From Anaerotignum sp. (GTDB lineage Bacteria > Bacillota > Clostridia > Lachnospirales > Anaerotignaceae): 21,014 nt of DNA. The notes under the pieces were generated by a model. The model had not been told where the DNA came from. It did no database searches and saw only the letters and a list, made by a program, of their open reading frames with translations. Location: positions 1 to 21,014 of the forward strand of contig JAHHTX010000028.1 of assembly GCA_020024255.1 (NCBI GenBank), written 5' to 3'. Shown piece by piece: positions 5,277 through 13,630 of the stretch. Both the position numbers and the translations under genes were made by a program. Position 1 is the first letter of the stretch, and each line of letters starts with the position of its first letter.

Positions 5277-7937
5277 ATGGCTGAAAAATTGATAATAATA
5301 GATGGAAACAGTATAATAAACCGAGCATTTTACGGTGTTCCGCTTTTGAGTAATGCAGAGGGGCAGTATACCAATGCAGTATACGGTTTTTTGAATATTA
5401 TGTTTAAATTATTAGACGAGGAAACACCGGAGTATTTGGCTGTTGCCTTTGATTTGTCTGCACCTACATTTCGGCACAAGGAATTTGCAGAATATAAAGG
5501 AACCAGAAAATCTATGCCCCAAGAACTGCGGCAACAGATACCCCTGCTAAAAGAGGTATTGTATGCCATGGGGATTGCCATCTATGAACAGGAAGGTTTT
5601 GAAGCAGATGACATTTTGGGAAGTTTATCTAAAAAAGCGGAGGATATGGGGATTCTGCCCGTTGTGGTTTCAGGGGATAGAGATTTGCTTCAGCTTGCCA
5701 GTGATACCTTGAAGGTACGCATTCCCAAAACAAAAGGTGGAAGGACAGAAGTTGAGGACTACTACGCAAAAGATGTCATGGCAAAATACGGTGTGACACC
5801 TACTGAATTTATAGACGTGAAGGCATTGATGGGAGATGCTTCCGATAATGTGCCAGGTGTGCCGAGTATTGGAGAAAAAACTGCTGTGAAAATTATACAA
5901 GAGTATCACAATATAGAAAATGCCATCGCCCATGCACCGGAGATTAAGCCCAAACGTGCAGCGGAAAATCTTACCGCTTTTCAGGAACAGGCAAAGCTCA
6001 GTAAACACCTTGTAACCATTGTACGGGATATGCCCCTTTCTTTGGATAAGGAAAAGATGAATGCCCAAGGAATTTTTACGCCAGAAGCCTATGAAATGAT
6101 TAAGAGATTAGAATTAAAGAGTATTTTCCCTCGTTTTGAAGGAACAGCAAAAAAAGAAATACCTGTACCAAAAGCAGATTATCGCAGTATCACAAATGCT
6201 ATGGAAGCAAAGGCGCTTATGTCGACTTGGAAGGCAGAGGAAACGGCATATATTTGTTTTATGGATGAAGAAATTTGGCAAGGTGTGGCATTTTATCAGG
6301 AAACGGCAGGCGGTGTCTGGCTGGAAATCGGCACAGATATGACAGCACAAGAATTGGCAGACAGTTTGAAACCATTTTTCATGGAAAGCAGATGGAAGAA
6401 AATCGGTCATGGTGTAAAAGATAATATACATCTTCTGGCAAAATACGGAATTACGGATTTTCATGTGGACTTTGACGGAATGTTGGCTGCATACCTCTTA
6501 AATCCGACAGCAAATTCATATGAATATGATGACTTGGCAAAGGATTACCTTTCTGTAGTTTATCCCTCAAAAGAGGAAATTTTGGGAAAGGGAAAGAAGA
6601 AAATTGCCTTTTCTGCTCTTTCTGCTGAAGAACGTTGTACTGTCGCTGTCAGAGAAGCTGATGTTTTGTTCCACAGTAAGCAGATTATGGAGAAGCGTTT
6701 GGAAGAAGCAGAGCAGACAAGGCTGTTTTATGAGGTCGAAATGCCTCTTCTATATGTTCTTGCAGATATGGAAAAATGGGGGATGCAGGTTGATAAAGAA
6801 GCCCTTCTTGCATATCAGAGACGTCTTGGAGAAAGCATTGATGTTATCACAAAAGAAATTTACGAGTTGGCAGGGGAAGAGTTCAATTTAAATTCACCCA
6901 AGCAGCTTGGTACAGTGCTTTTTGAGCATATGGGACTGCCAGGAGGAAAAAAGACAAAAACAGGATTTTCTACAGCAGCAGATGTATTGGAAAAGTTGAA
7001 GAAAGACCACCCTGTTGTGGAAAAAATACTTTATTATCGCCAACTGGCAAAACTGAAAAGTACCTATGCTGACGGACTTTTGGCAGTGATGGACGAAAAA
7101 ACCCATCGGATTTATTCTACATTCCAACAGACCGTCACAGCAACGGGACGGCTCAGTTCCACAGAGCCGAATCTGCAAAATATTCCTGTCCGTTTGGAAC
7201 TTGGCAGAGAACTGCGCAAGGTTTTCATTCCTGAGTCAGAAGCGTTCTGTTTTTTGGATGCGGACTATTCCCAAATCGAATTGCGTGTTCTTGCGCATAT
7301 GGCAGGAGATGAAACATTGAGTGGAGCATTCCGCAACCATCAGGACATACATCGGCTTACGGCATCACAAGTATTCCATGTACCCTTTGATGAGGTGACG
7401 GAATTACAAAGAAGAAATGCAAAGGCAGTAAATTTTGGTATTGTATACGGCATTGGTGCCTTTAGTTTGAGTCAGGAACTGGAAATTACAAGAAACGAAG
7501 CGGAAGATTACATTGCAGCTTATTTTGTAAAGTACCCGAAAGTAAAGGAATATTTAGACCGCACGGTAAAAGATGCCACAGAAAAAGGATATGCAGAAAC
7601 CATTTGTAATCGTAGAAGGGCAATGCCAGAATTGCAGAGTAAAAACTTTGTACAGCGTTCCTTTGGGGAACGTGTGGCAATGAATATGCCGGTACAGGGC
7701 AGTGCAGCAGATATTATTAAAATTGCCATGATTAAAGTGCACAGGGCGTTGAAAGAAGGGGGATTCCGTTCCCGCCTGATTTTGCAGGTACACGATGAAC
7801 TGATTATTGAAACAGTGAAAGAAGAAAAAGAGGCAGTAGCCAAAATTCTTAAAGAGAATATGGAACAAGCGGTAGCACTTTCTGTGCCCCTTGAGGTGGA
7901 CGTACATGAAGGGCAGTCTTGGTTCGAAGCAAAATAA
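5277..7937 (+). CDS. polA: DNA polymerase I
   Basis: Replicative and repair polymerase that processes Okazaki fragments and fills repair gaps. The 886-aa product has three parts: an N-terminal 5'-3' nuclease (about 1-290; IDGNSIINRAF, EADDILGSL, SGDRDLLQL, LMGDASDNVPGVPSIG), a middle 3'-5' exonuclease-like domain (about 300-490) and the polymerase. Polymerase motif A DYSQIELR has D663, motif B spans R712-K716-F720, and motif C VHDE has D840. F720 matches the E. coli F762 position. The middle domain has lost its catalytic residues: the NxxxD of Exo II reads GVKDN, and the YxxxD of Exo III reads VAVRE. It is therefore probably without proofreading, as in Bacillus and Taq enzymes. The start at 5277 follows AGGAGG; the frame extends 19 codons upstream without such a site. 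First gene of a five-gene operon, 18 nt before coaE. Confidence 0.97.
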   Translation: MAEKLIIIDGNSIINRAFYGVPLLSNAEGQYTNAVYGFLNIMFKLLDEETPEYLAVAFDLSAPTFRHKEFAEYKGTRKSMPQELRQQIPLLKEVLYAMGIAIYEQEGFEADDILGSLSKKAEDMGILPVVVSGDRDLLQLASDTLKVRIPKTKGGRTEVEDYYAKDVMAKYGVTPTEFIDVKALMGDASDNVPGVPSIGEKTAVKIIQEYHNIENAIAHAPEIKPKRAAENLTAFQEQAKLSKHLVTIVRDMPLSLDKEKMNAQGIFTPEAYEMIKRLELKSIFPRFEGTAKKEIPVPKADYRSITNAMEAKALMSTWKAEETAYICFMDEEIWQGVAFYQETAGGVWLEIGTDMTAQELADSLKPFFMESRWKKIGHGVKDNIHLLAKYGITDFHVDFDGMLAAYLLNPTANSYEYDDLAKDYLSVVYPSKEEILGKGKKKIAFSALSAEERCTVAVREADVLFHSKQIMEKRLEEAEQTRLFYEVEMPLLYVLADMEKWGMQVDKEALLAYQRRLGESIDVITKEIYELAGEEFNLNSPKQLGTVLFEHMGLPGGKKTKTGFSTAADVLEKLKKDHPVVEKILYYRQLAKLKSTYADGLLAVMDEKTHRIYSTFQQTVTATGRLSSTEPNLQNIPVRLELGRELRKVFIPESEAFCFLDADYSQIELRVLAHMAGDETLSGAFRNHQDIHRLTASQVFHVPFDEVTELQRRNAKAVNFGIVYGIGAFSLSQELEITRNEAEDYIAAYFVKYPKVKEYLDRTVKDATEKGYAETICNRRRAMPELQSKNFVQRSFGERVAMNMPVQGSAADIIKIAMIKVHRALKEGGFRSRLILQVHDELIIETVKEEKEAVAKILKENMEQAVALSVPLEVDVHEGQSWFEAK

Positions 7938-7955
7938 ATAAAAAGAGGGTATTCA

Positions 7956-8540
7956 ATGAAAATTATTGGTTTGACAGGCGGCACAGGCAGCGGAAAGAGC
8001 GCTGTCAGCCGCTATATGGAAAAACGGGAAGCTGTGATTGTAGATGCAGATCTTGTGAGCCGACAGATAATGGAAAAGGGAAAGCCAGCATATAAAGAAA
8101 TATGTGCATATTTCGGAACAGATATTTTAAATGCGGACGGCAGTATTTTTCGGCGGAAGTTGGGGGAAATTGTGTTTCATGACGAAGAAAAACTGGCTTT
8201 TTTGAACAAATGCACCCATTGTTATATCCGAGTGGAAATGCAGAAACAAATCAAAGAAGCGAAAGAAAAAGGCGATGCAAAGTATATCATTTTAGATGCT
8301 CCCCTGCTTTTTGAAGCAAAACTGGAAGAAATCTGTGACGAAGTCTGGGTGGTTTATGCGGACAGTGAAGTACGAGCTAAGAGAGTCATGGAGCGTGATG
8401 GTATTACATATGACCTTGCTATGGCACGTATTGCCAATCAGAAAAGCTGGGAAGAATATAAGGCAAAAGCAGATGTTATCATTGACAACAGTAAAGATTT
8501 GGCATACTTACAGGAGCAGGTACGTTTGCTCTTGGAGTAA
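7956..8540 (+). CDS. coaE: Dephospho-CoA kinase
   Basis: CoaE catalyses the last step of coenzyme A synthesis, ATP-dependent phosphorylation of the 3'-OH of dephospho-CoA. The 194-aa product has a P-loop GGTGSGKS at residues 8-15, the family segment IVDADLVSRQIMEKGKPAY, a DAPLLFEAKLE segment, and a C-terminal VIIDNS motif. Length is typical. It starts 18 nt after polA with an AGAGGG site and is surely cotranscribed. The polA-coaE-transglycosylase order is, from memory, common in Clostridia. Confidence 0.96.
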   Translation: MKIIGLTGGTGSGKSAVSRYMEKREAVIVDADLVSRQIMEKGKPAYKEICAYFGTDILNADGSIFRRKLGEIVFHDEEKLAFLNKCTHCYIRVEMQKQIKEAKEKGDAKYIILDAPLLFEAKLEEICDEVWVVYADSEVRAKRVMERDGITYDLAMARIANQKSWEEYKAKADVIIDNSKDLAYLQEQVRLLLE

Positions 8541-8596
8541 TCGTTTACTTTTTTAGCAAATAGAATAAAACATAATAGGAAAATGGGTGACAGAAA

Positions 8597-9151
8597 ATGA
8601 TTCGTTTTTTGAAACGACTGGGTATGCTGCTTTTGACACTCTGTATTATTGCAGGAATTGGGTATTTTTTTGTACTTCCTCGTCTTTTTCCGCTGGGATA
8701 CAGTGAGTATGTTGAACAGTATGCGGCAAAATATCAACTGGATTCTTCTCTAGTTTATGCAGTGATTTACTGTGAAAGCAAATTTGACCCCAAAGCGGTA
8801 TCTTCTGCTGATGCAAAGGGGCTGATGCAGGTGACAGAAGATACCGGTACATGGGTGGCAGGCACATTAGAAGGTATGGATACCTCCTCTGTTGATTTAT
8901 TTGATGCAGAAACCAATATTCGTATTGGCTGCAGGTACTTGCAATGGCTTTTGGAGAAGTTTGATGGCTATCCGAAAACCAGTTTGGCTGGATATAATGC
9001 AGGGCATGGAAATGTGGCAAAATGGCTTGCTGATGAAGAAAAAAGCAGAGACGGCATTACATTGGAAGAAATTCCCTATGCCGAAACGGAATCCTATGTG
9101 GAAAAAGTAATGTGGGTACAAAAGATGTATAAATGGATATATGGAATATAA
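8597..9151 (+). CDS. Membrane-anchored lytic transglycosylase (Slt70-like)
   Basis: The 184-aa product cleaves peptidoglycan glycan strands between MurNAc and GlcNAc to give 1,6-anhydro ends. An N-terminal membrane segment (about residues 8-28) anchors it outside the cell. The SLT domain follows, with catalytic Glu60 in YCESKFDP, GLMQV at 75-79, and AGYNAG at 131-136. It starts 56 nt after coaE with a weak GGGTGA site. The position in the polA-coaE operon suggests a housekeeping role in wall turnover or growth rather than phage or conjugation functions. Confidence 0.93.
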   Translation: MIRFLKRLGMLLLTLCIIAGIGYFFVLPRLFPLGYSEYVEQYAAKYQLDSSLVYAVIYCESKFDPKAVSSADAKGLMQVTEDTGTWVAGTLEGMDTSSVDLFDAETNIRIGCRYLQWLLEKFDGYPKTSLAGYNAGHGNVAKWLADEEKSRDGITLEEIPYAETESYVEKVMWVQKMYKWIYGI

Positions 9152-9152
9152 T

Positions 9153-9185
9153 GTGGCAGCGTGTATAATTTTTTGGCAATGCCAC
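9153..9185 (+). other. Short hairpin between the transglycosylase and peptide-binding protein genes
   Basis: GTGGCA (9153-9158) pairs with TGCCAC (9180-9185). The loop holds TATAAT (9164-9169), but no -35 is visible 16-18 bp upstream. It could tune translation or be a weak internal promoter. Low certainty. Confidence 0.25.
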
Positions 9186-9205
9186 TAAAGAAACGGGAGA
9201 TCAAC

Positions 9206-10828
9206 ATGAAAAAAGGAATTTGTATATGGGTGGCAATTGCCGTTTGTTTTTGTTCCGCCTGTTCAAAAGGAGAAGAACCCATTGTTGGGGATTTTCATGT
9301 AACAACAAAACAAAATCAAGGTGTAGAGAAAGAAAAAACGGTACTTACACTGTCTATGCGTGTGCCTGAAACATTGAACCCTCTTTTAAATCGTGATGAG
9401 ACAGTGGATATGGCGTTGAAAGCTGTTTATATGCCGTTTTTGGGCATTGCGAAAAACGGAAAATCGGCAGAAGCCATTGGAAAAAGTTGGGTACTTTCGG
9501 AAGACGGCATGACTCTTACGGTGCAGCTTGCAGAAAATCTTGTTTGGCAGGACGGCACACCTGTTACAGCAAACGATGTAGCATTCTCCTTCCGCACCAT
9601 TTTGGGAGCGGCAGAAGACAGCGTGTATAAAAGAGTGACGGATTATGTATCTTCTTGTACGGCAGTGGGGGGAAATACAGTTAATGTTACATTCAAAAGC
9701 CCCTTTTCAGGTAATTTTGCTGCGTTGAATTTTCCTGTCATTTCAGCCGGATATTATTATGGGCAGAAAGAGCCGAACAGCGATGTGAATATGTCACCTA
9801 TGGGATGTGGACCTTACCGCATGGAAAGTTATACCATGGCATCTTCTTTGGTTCTTGTGCCAAATGAGCAATACGCAGGGGCAAAGCCTTCTGTGCCAAA
9901 AATACAGATTCGCATTACATCTGGCGCAGACACAGACATTTATTCATTCAGTCAGGGAATATTGGATGCTCTTGTAGCAAATGCAACAGATGCAGGGAAA
10001 TATATGACCCAAAATATTGGTGCAGAAGCCCACGCATTCAGTTCTGATTTATACGATTTTATCGGTTTTAATTTCCGTAGTTCTTTGTTTCAGGACAAAA
10101 ATTTAAGACAGGCAACAGCCTATCTTGTTTCTAAGGATTATATTCGGGAAAGCGTTTATTTGCAGTATGCAAACATGACCAACACCCCAATCAATCCAAC
10201 TTCATGGCTTTATGAAGAAAATGTGGCTCCTTATAACTATGACCCGGATATAGCGGCAACCCTTGTCAAAAATGTAGGCTGGACAGATAAAGACGGGGAC
10301 GGCATATTGGAAAAAGAGACGGAAAACGGCAATGTAGAAAAATTGCAGATTCAGATTTTGGTTAACGCAGAAAATACAGCAAGAAAACAAATTGCGTCCA
10401 AACTGGCAGAAGAATTGAACAAACTGGGGGCATTGGTAACCATAGATGTACAACCTTATGAAACATACAGCGAGAAATTCCAAAGAGGGGATTTTGACCT
10501 TGTGGTAGGCGGGTGGAAAATGCCTTATACCGCAGACCTCAGGATGTTCTTTCAAACCGGCGGTGCATATAACTATATCGGATATTCCAATGAAACTGTA
10601 GACGAACTTTTGGAAAAGGCCTGCACAGCGGTGGGGGAAGGGAGAACACTCCTTGCTTACAGTGATTTACAAAAGAAATTGGCAGAGGAATTGCCCTATA
10701 TCAGTATTGCTTACAAACAAAATGTACTGCTGACATCAGGCAGTGTGGGTGGAGAGATTACGCCGCTTCAATCCAACGTATATCAGGGTATTGAAAATTG
10801 GATATTGCAAAATAAGAAATCCTCATAA
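9206..10828 (+). CDS. Family 5 ABC substrate-binding lipoprotein (oligopeptide/dipeptide type)
   Basis: The 540-aa product belongs to the DppA/OppA solute-binding family (SBP_bac_5), receptors for peptide, nickel or opine importers. The signal peptide MKKGICIWVAIAVCFCSAC places the lipidated Cys at residue 19; the -3 position is Cys rather than the usual Leu, so the lipobox is slightly atypical. Family segments are LTVQLAENLVWQDGTPVTANDVAFSF-like text in the N-terminal lobe, MGCGPYRMESY, and a C-terminal lobe with FDLVVGGWKM and LPYISIAYKQ. The frame extends 15 codons upstream, but GGGAGA precedes the ATG at 9206. No permease or ATPase genes are nearby. It sits between a transglycosylase and a GalT-like gene, 13 nt from the latter, so it is operonic. 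Substrate unknown. Confidence 0.92.
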   Translation: MKKGICIWVAIAVCFCSACSKGEEPIVGDFHVTTKQNQGVEKEKTVLTLSMRVPETLNPLLNRDETVDMALKAVYMPFLGIAKNGKSAEAIGKSWVLSEDGMTLTVQLAENLVWQDGTPVTANDVAFSFRTILGAAEDSVYKRVTDYVSSCTAVGGNTVNVTFKSPFSGNFAALNFPVISAGYYYGQKEPNSDVNMSPMGCGPYRMESYTMASSLVLVPNEQYAGAKPSVPKIQIRITSGADTDIYSFSQGILDALVANATDAGKYMTQNIGAEAHAFSSDLYDFIGFNFRSSLFQDKNLRQATAYLVSKDYIRESVYLQYANMTNTPINPTSWLYEENVAPYNYDPDIAATLVKNVGWTDKDGDGILEKETENGNVEKLQIQILVNAENTARKQIASKLAEELNKLGALVTIDVQPYETYSEKFQRGDFDLVVGGWKMPYTADLRMFFQTGGAYNYIGYSNETVDELLEKACTAVGEGRTLLAYSDLQKKLAEELPYISIAYKQNVLLTSGSVGGEITPLQSNVYQGIENWILQNKKSS

Positions 10829-10841
10829 GGAGGGAAGGGGA

Positions 10842-11798
10842 ATGTCGGAGTTTAGAAGAAATCCCTTTACAGGTGAATGGACGGTTTATGCAAAGAATAG
10901 AAAAAATAAGCCATATGAATTTCATTTTGGGGAAAATCAGAAAATAGGAGTAGGGACCTGCCCATTTTGCCCGGGACACGAAACAAGGACAACACCTGCG
11001 ATTTATGAAAAAATTGCAGATGGAAAATGGCAAATTCGTGTTTTTGGAAATAAGTTTCCTATCGTACAGCGGCAGGATACAGAAGATATTGAGGAAGGGT
11101 TTTATGAAGGTGTGGCAGGGATTGGCAGACATGAGGTTATGGTAGATACACCAAATCACACAGAAACTATTGAGCAATTTTCTGAACAACGAATGTTATG
11201 GATATTAGAAGCCCTTCGGCTGCGGTATACAGATTTGCTAAAAGATGAGACAACACGCCATGTCCAGATATTTAAAAACTGCGGAGCAAGAGCAGGAATG
11301 AGTATTTATCATTCACATTGGCAGATGGTGGGGATTCCCATATTGCCAGAACGCATTCGTCGTATGGCAGAACGGAGCATGACGACTGAGTGTTTGTTTT
11401 GTCGCATGATACAGTGGGAAAAAGAGCAAGACAAGCGAATTGCAGGAGAAAACAAAAGCTTTCTTGCAGTTACACCCTACGCATCTCGCTATCCTTATGA
11501 GCTTTGGATACTGCCAAAGACCCATAGAAAGAACTATATTGCTTTGACAGAGGAAGAAATGGGAGATTTGGCAGAATTGCTTCATATTCTCCTGCCAAAA
11601 GTGGCAGGACTCAGACAGGATACCGCCTATAACCTCTGTTTTATGGACGCACCAAAAGGGCTGGATTTTCACTGGCATTTGCAGATATTACCCCGCATTG
11701 GCGGATTTGCAGGTTTTGAGCACGCAACGGATTGCTATATCAATACTATTTTGCCAGAGGAAGCGGCAGATTACTATCAAGGAAAGTCTGATACATAA
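10842..11798 (+). CDS. GalT-like nucleotidyltransferase (HIT superfamily)
   Basis: The 318-aa product resembles galactose-1-phosphate uridylyltransferases, which swap UMP between UDP-glucose and a sugar phosphate through a nucleotidyl-histidine. Seen: a zinc-binding CPFC at 40-43 within TCPFCPGHE, NKFPIV at 71-75, and KNCGARAGMSIYHSHWQ with H157-x-H159-x-Q161 as the nucleophile motif. A second CLFC (184-187) and a C-terminal FHWHLQ (276-281) echo the duplicated HIT fold. The canonical GalT motif is HPHGQ, so HSHWQ suggests a variant substrate, for example an ADP-sugar phosphorylase-like activity. No other galactose (Leloir) gene is nearby. AAGGAGGG gives the start at 10842; the frame overlapping the previous gene upstream is rejected. 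Last gene of the polA operon. Confidence 0.88.
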   Translation: MSEFRRNPFTGEWTVYAKNRKNKPYEFHFGENQKIGVGTCPFCPGHETRTTPAIYEKIADGKWQIRVFGNKFPIVQRQDTEDIEEGFYEGVAGIGRHEVMVDTPNHTETIEQFSEQRMLWILEALRLRYTDLLKDETTRHVQIFKNCGARAGMSIYHSHWQMVGIPILPERIRRMAERSMTTECLFCRMIQWEKEQDKRIAGENKSFLAVTPYASRYPYELWILPKTHRKNYIALTEEEMGDLAELLHILLPKVAGLRQDTAYNLCFMDAPKGLDFHWHLQILPRIGGFAGFEHATDCYINTILPEEAADYYQGKSDT

Positions 11799-11887
11799 GG
11801 GTGGATTAGTCTATCATTTGTGATGGAAAATCTGTTTGGGAGTGAGGTATACAGATAGGCTTCTTTTACTCTCCATCTCCCAATAAG

Positions 11888-11936
11888 AAAGGACAGCAGC
11901 CGAATGGAAATACTATTCGGCTGCTGTCCCTTTTTA
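11888..11936. terminator. Bidirectional terminator between convergent operons
   Basis: Perfect 15-bp stem (11891-11905 with 11915-11929, 9-nt loop). On the plus strand it is followed by CTTTTT and ends the polA-galT-like operon. On the minus strand it follows the NUDIX stop codon directly and leads into TTTCTTATT. Confidence 0.92.
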
Positions 11937-12563
11937 TTTGTTTCCTTGCAATTCTTTTACAATACTTTCCACAATTTGTGCTGTCAGTCCCCATATGGTT
12001 CTGTTTTCATAGGCATAAAAAAGTTCGGGAACTTTGCATCTGCGAAAAGGGTATTCCTTTCCTTTTTCAATGCGGTCATAGGGAAAAGCAACAGATACAT
12101 CAGCCTGCCAGTACATATAATGGACTTCCGGTGGATTTTCCATAAAAAAAGAAAGTGGAACAGTGAATATCTCTGCAACTTCATCTTTTGCATAAGGCAG
12201 GGTATCTACAGAAAGATGAGGGATAAAGCCGATATAAGGCTGTATAAGTCCGCCGTATACGGTTAGCATAAAATCACTTTTGCCCAAAATCTGAATATGT
12301 TCTCTTGCAATACCCAGTTCTTCTTCTGTTTCTCTGAGCGCTGTTTCTCTCAGGCTTTCCCCTTGTTCTTGGCGACCGCCGGGAAAGCAGATATCCCCTG
12401 GCTGCCGAATCCCTGTAGCACGCTTTGTCAATACAAAGGCAAGTTCACCATTTATATTGGTTAAAAGAGCCAGAATCCCAAAGTTTTGCAGTTTTAAAAT
12501 GGGTTTTGGTTGTTTTTCCTGAAAAACAGAGATAAAGTCTGCTGTTGTAGGTTTTTGTTCCAT
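11934..12563 (-). CDS. NUDIX hydrolase, CoA pyrophosphatase-like
   Basis: The 209-aa product has a complete NUDIX box from G63 to I85 (G63, E69, R77-E78, E81-E82, G84), which binds divalent metal and cleaves nucleoside diphosphate-X compounds. Directly upstream is VLTKRATGIRQPGDICFPGG, which matches the LLTxR...H/QxGxxxFPGG signature of the CoA-diphosphatase subgroup (NudL/YeaB, Nudt7). That points to cleavage of CoA or oxidised CoA to phosphopantetheine and 3',5'-ADP. It is the last gene of the ttcA-recombinase-NUDIX operon. It starts 5 nt after the recombinase stop, with GAAAGGA in the end of that gene serving as ribosome binding site. The subgroup assignment rests on the signature alone. 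Confidence 0.88.
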   Translation of the reverse strand: MEQKPTTADFISVFQEKQPKPILKLQNFGILALLTNINGELAFVLTKRATGIRQPGDICFPGGRQEQGESLRETALRETEEELGIAREHIQILGKSDFMLTVYGGLIQPYIGFIPHLSVDTLPYAKDEVAEIFTVPLSFFMENPPEVHYMYWQADVSVAFPYDRIEKGKEYPFRRCKVPELFYAYENRTIWGLTAQIVESIVKELQGNK

Positions 12564-12568
12564 AGGCT

Positions 12569-13630
12569 TCAGTCCTTTCTGAGTTTAATCATGGTAGCAG
12601 CTTTTCTGCGGCGGTTGTCTTCGATTTCTGCATAGTGCCTCTTGGTTGTATTGACATCGGCATGTCCCAGTACGTCTGCAACTAAGTAAATATCTCCGGT
12701 TGCCTGATAGAGATTCGTACCATAGGTACTTCGCAGCTTATGGGGAGAGATGTTTTTCGGTGTAATGCCATGAGCATATTTTTTTACTAGATTTTGTACT
12801 GCCCGAACAGTTATTCGCCGATTCTGTATAGACAAAAAAAGCGCATCGTCTCCTTTGACTTTGGTTTCAATTTGGTTTCTGACCTCCAAATAATCTTGCA
12901 GACATTCCTGCACTTCATCGCTAAAATAGAGCATGGATTCATTTCCGCCTTTTCGCAGTATCTTTACACCGCTGTTACGAAAATCCAAGTCTTTGCGGTC
13001 AATTCCAACACATTCGGAAACACGCATACCTGTTCCAAGCAACAAGGACATCAGAGCGAGGTCACGTTTTCTTGTTTGCAAATGACGAGTTTTTTGAAGA
13101 TGTGTAAGATTATCTCCGTTGTCTACGGCATCAAGAAAGTCTGCCATTTCATTGACATCCAGACGAACAATTTGTTTATCGTGTATTTTGGGTGTATCCA
13201 CAACAGAAGCAGGGTTAGCCGAAATTTTTCCTCTTTTGTAGAAGAAATTGAACATAGAACGGACGGCTGCCAGTTTACGAGATTTCCCTTTTTCGTCATT
13301 ATGATACACAGAAGGGGCATCGGGGTGCTCTGGATTGGGAGCAACATAATAGGATAGATATTCCAAAAAACAGTCAATATCGTCTGCGGTGACTTGGTCT
13401 AAATCAGTTATATGCAGGTCGGTAGCTGCTATGCCCCCCAAAGTACTATGTTCTTCATAAAGATAGCGAAAAAAAATCCGCAGGTCATAGGCATATCCAA
13501 GTCTTGTCTTTGCAGAGGCAGTTTGGGCAATACCTTGAAAAAATTGCCGTAGAAACGCAGGCAAATCTTTTTGGATTTCCCGCAAAAGCCGCATATCTCT
13601 CAATTTTTCTTCTTCATGATAGGTTGACAT
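12569..13630 (-). CDS. Tyrosine recombinase/integrase (XerC/D-like)
   Basis: The 353-aa product is a site-specific tyrosine recombinase. It has an N-terminal core-binding SAM-like domain (about 20-145) and a C-terminal catalytic domain with a complete active site: R203 in GTGMRVSE, K227 in ILRKGGNE, H297-x-x-R300 in SPHKLRS, H323 in LGHADVNTT, and nucleophile Y333. It is longer than classical XerC/XerD (about 300 aa) through an extended N-terminus and an insertion near 97-118. Its ATG abuts the ttcA-like stop codon (TAA|ATG), and GGAGAG inside that gene is the ribosome binding site, implying translational coupling. No att-like repeats, phage genes or IS genes flank it, so it looks like a resident chromosomal recombinase. 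A role in dimer resolution is possible, not shown. Confidence 0.93.
   Translation of the reverse strand: MSTYHEEEKLRDMRLLREIQKDLPAFLRQFFQGIAQTASAKTRLGYAYDLRIFFRYLYEEHSTLGGIAATDLHITDLDQVTADDIDCFLEYLSYYVAPNPEHPDAPSVYHNDEKGKSRKLAAVRSMFNFFYKRGKISANPASVVDTPKIHDKQIVRLDVNEMADFLDAVDNGDNLTHLQKTRHLQTRKRDLALMSLLLGTGMRVSECVGIDRKDLDFRNSGVKILRKGGNESMLYFSDEVQECLQDYLEVRNQIETKVKGDDALFLSIQNRRITVRAVQNLVKKYAHGITPKNISPHKLRSTYGTNLYQATGDIYLVADVLGHADVNTTKRHYAEIEDNRRRKAATMIKLRKD

Noticed and set aside
12569..13630. Tyrosine recombinase as sign of a prophage or integrative element
   Set aside because: No att repeats, phage or conjugation genes nearby; it is packed within a housekeeping operon.
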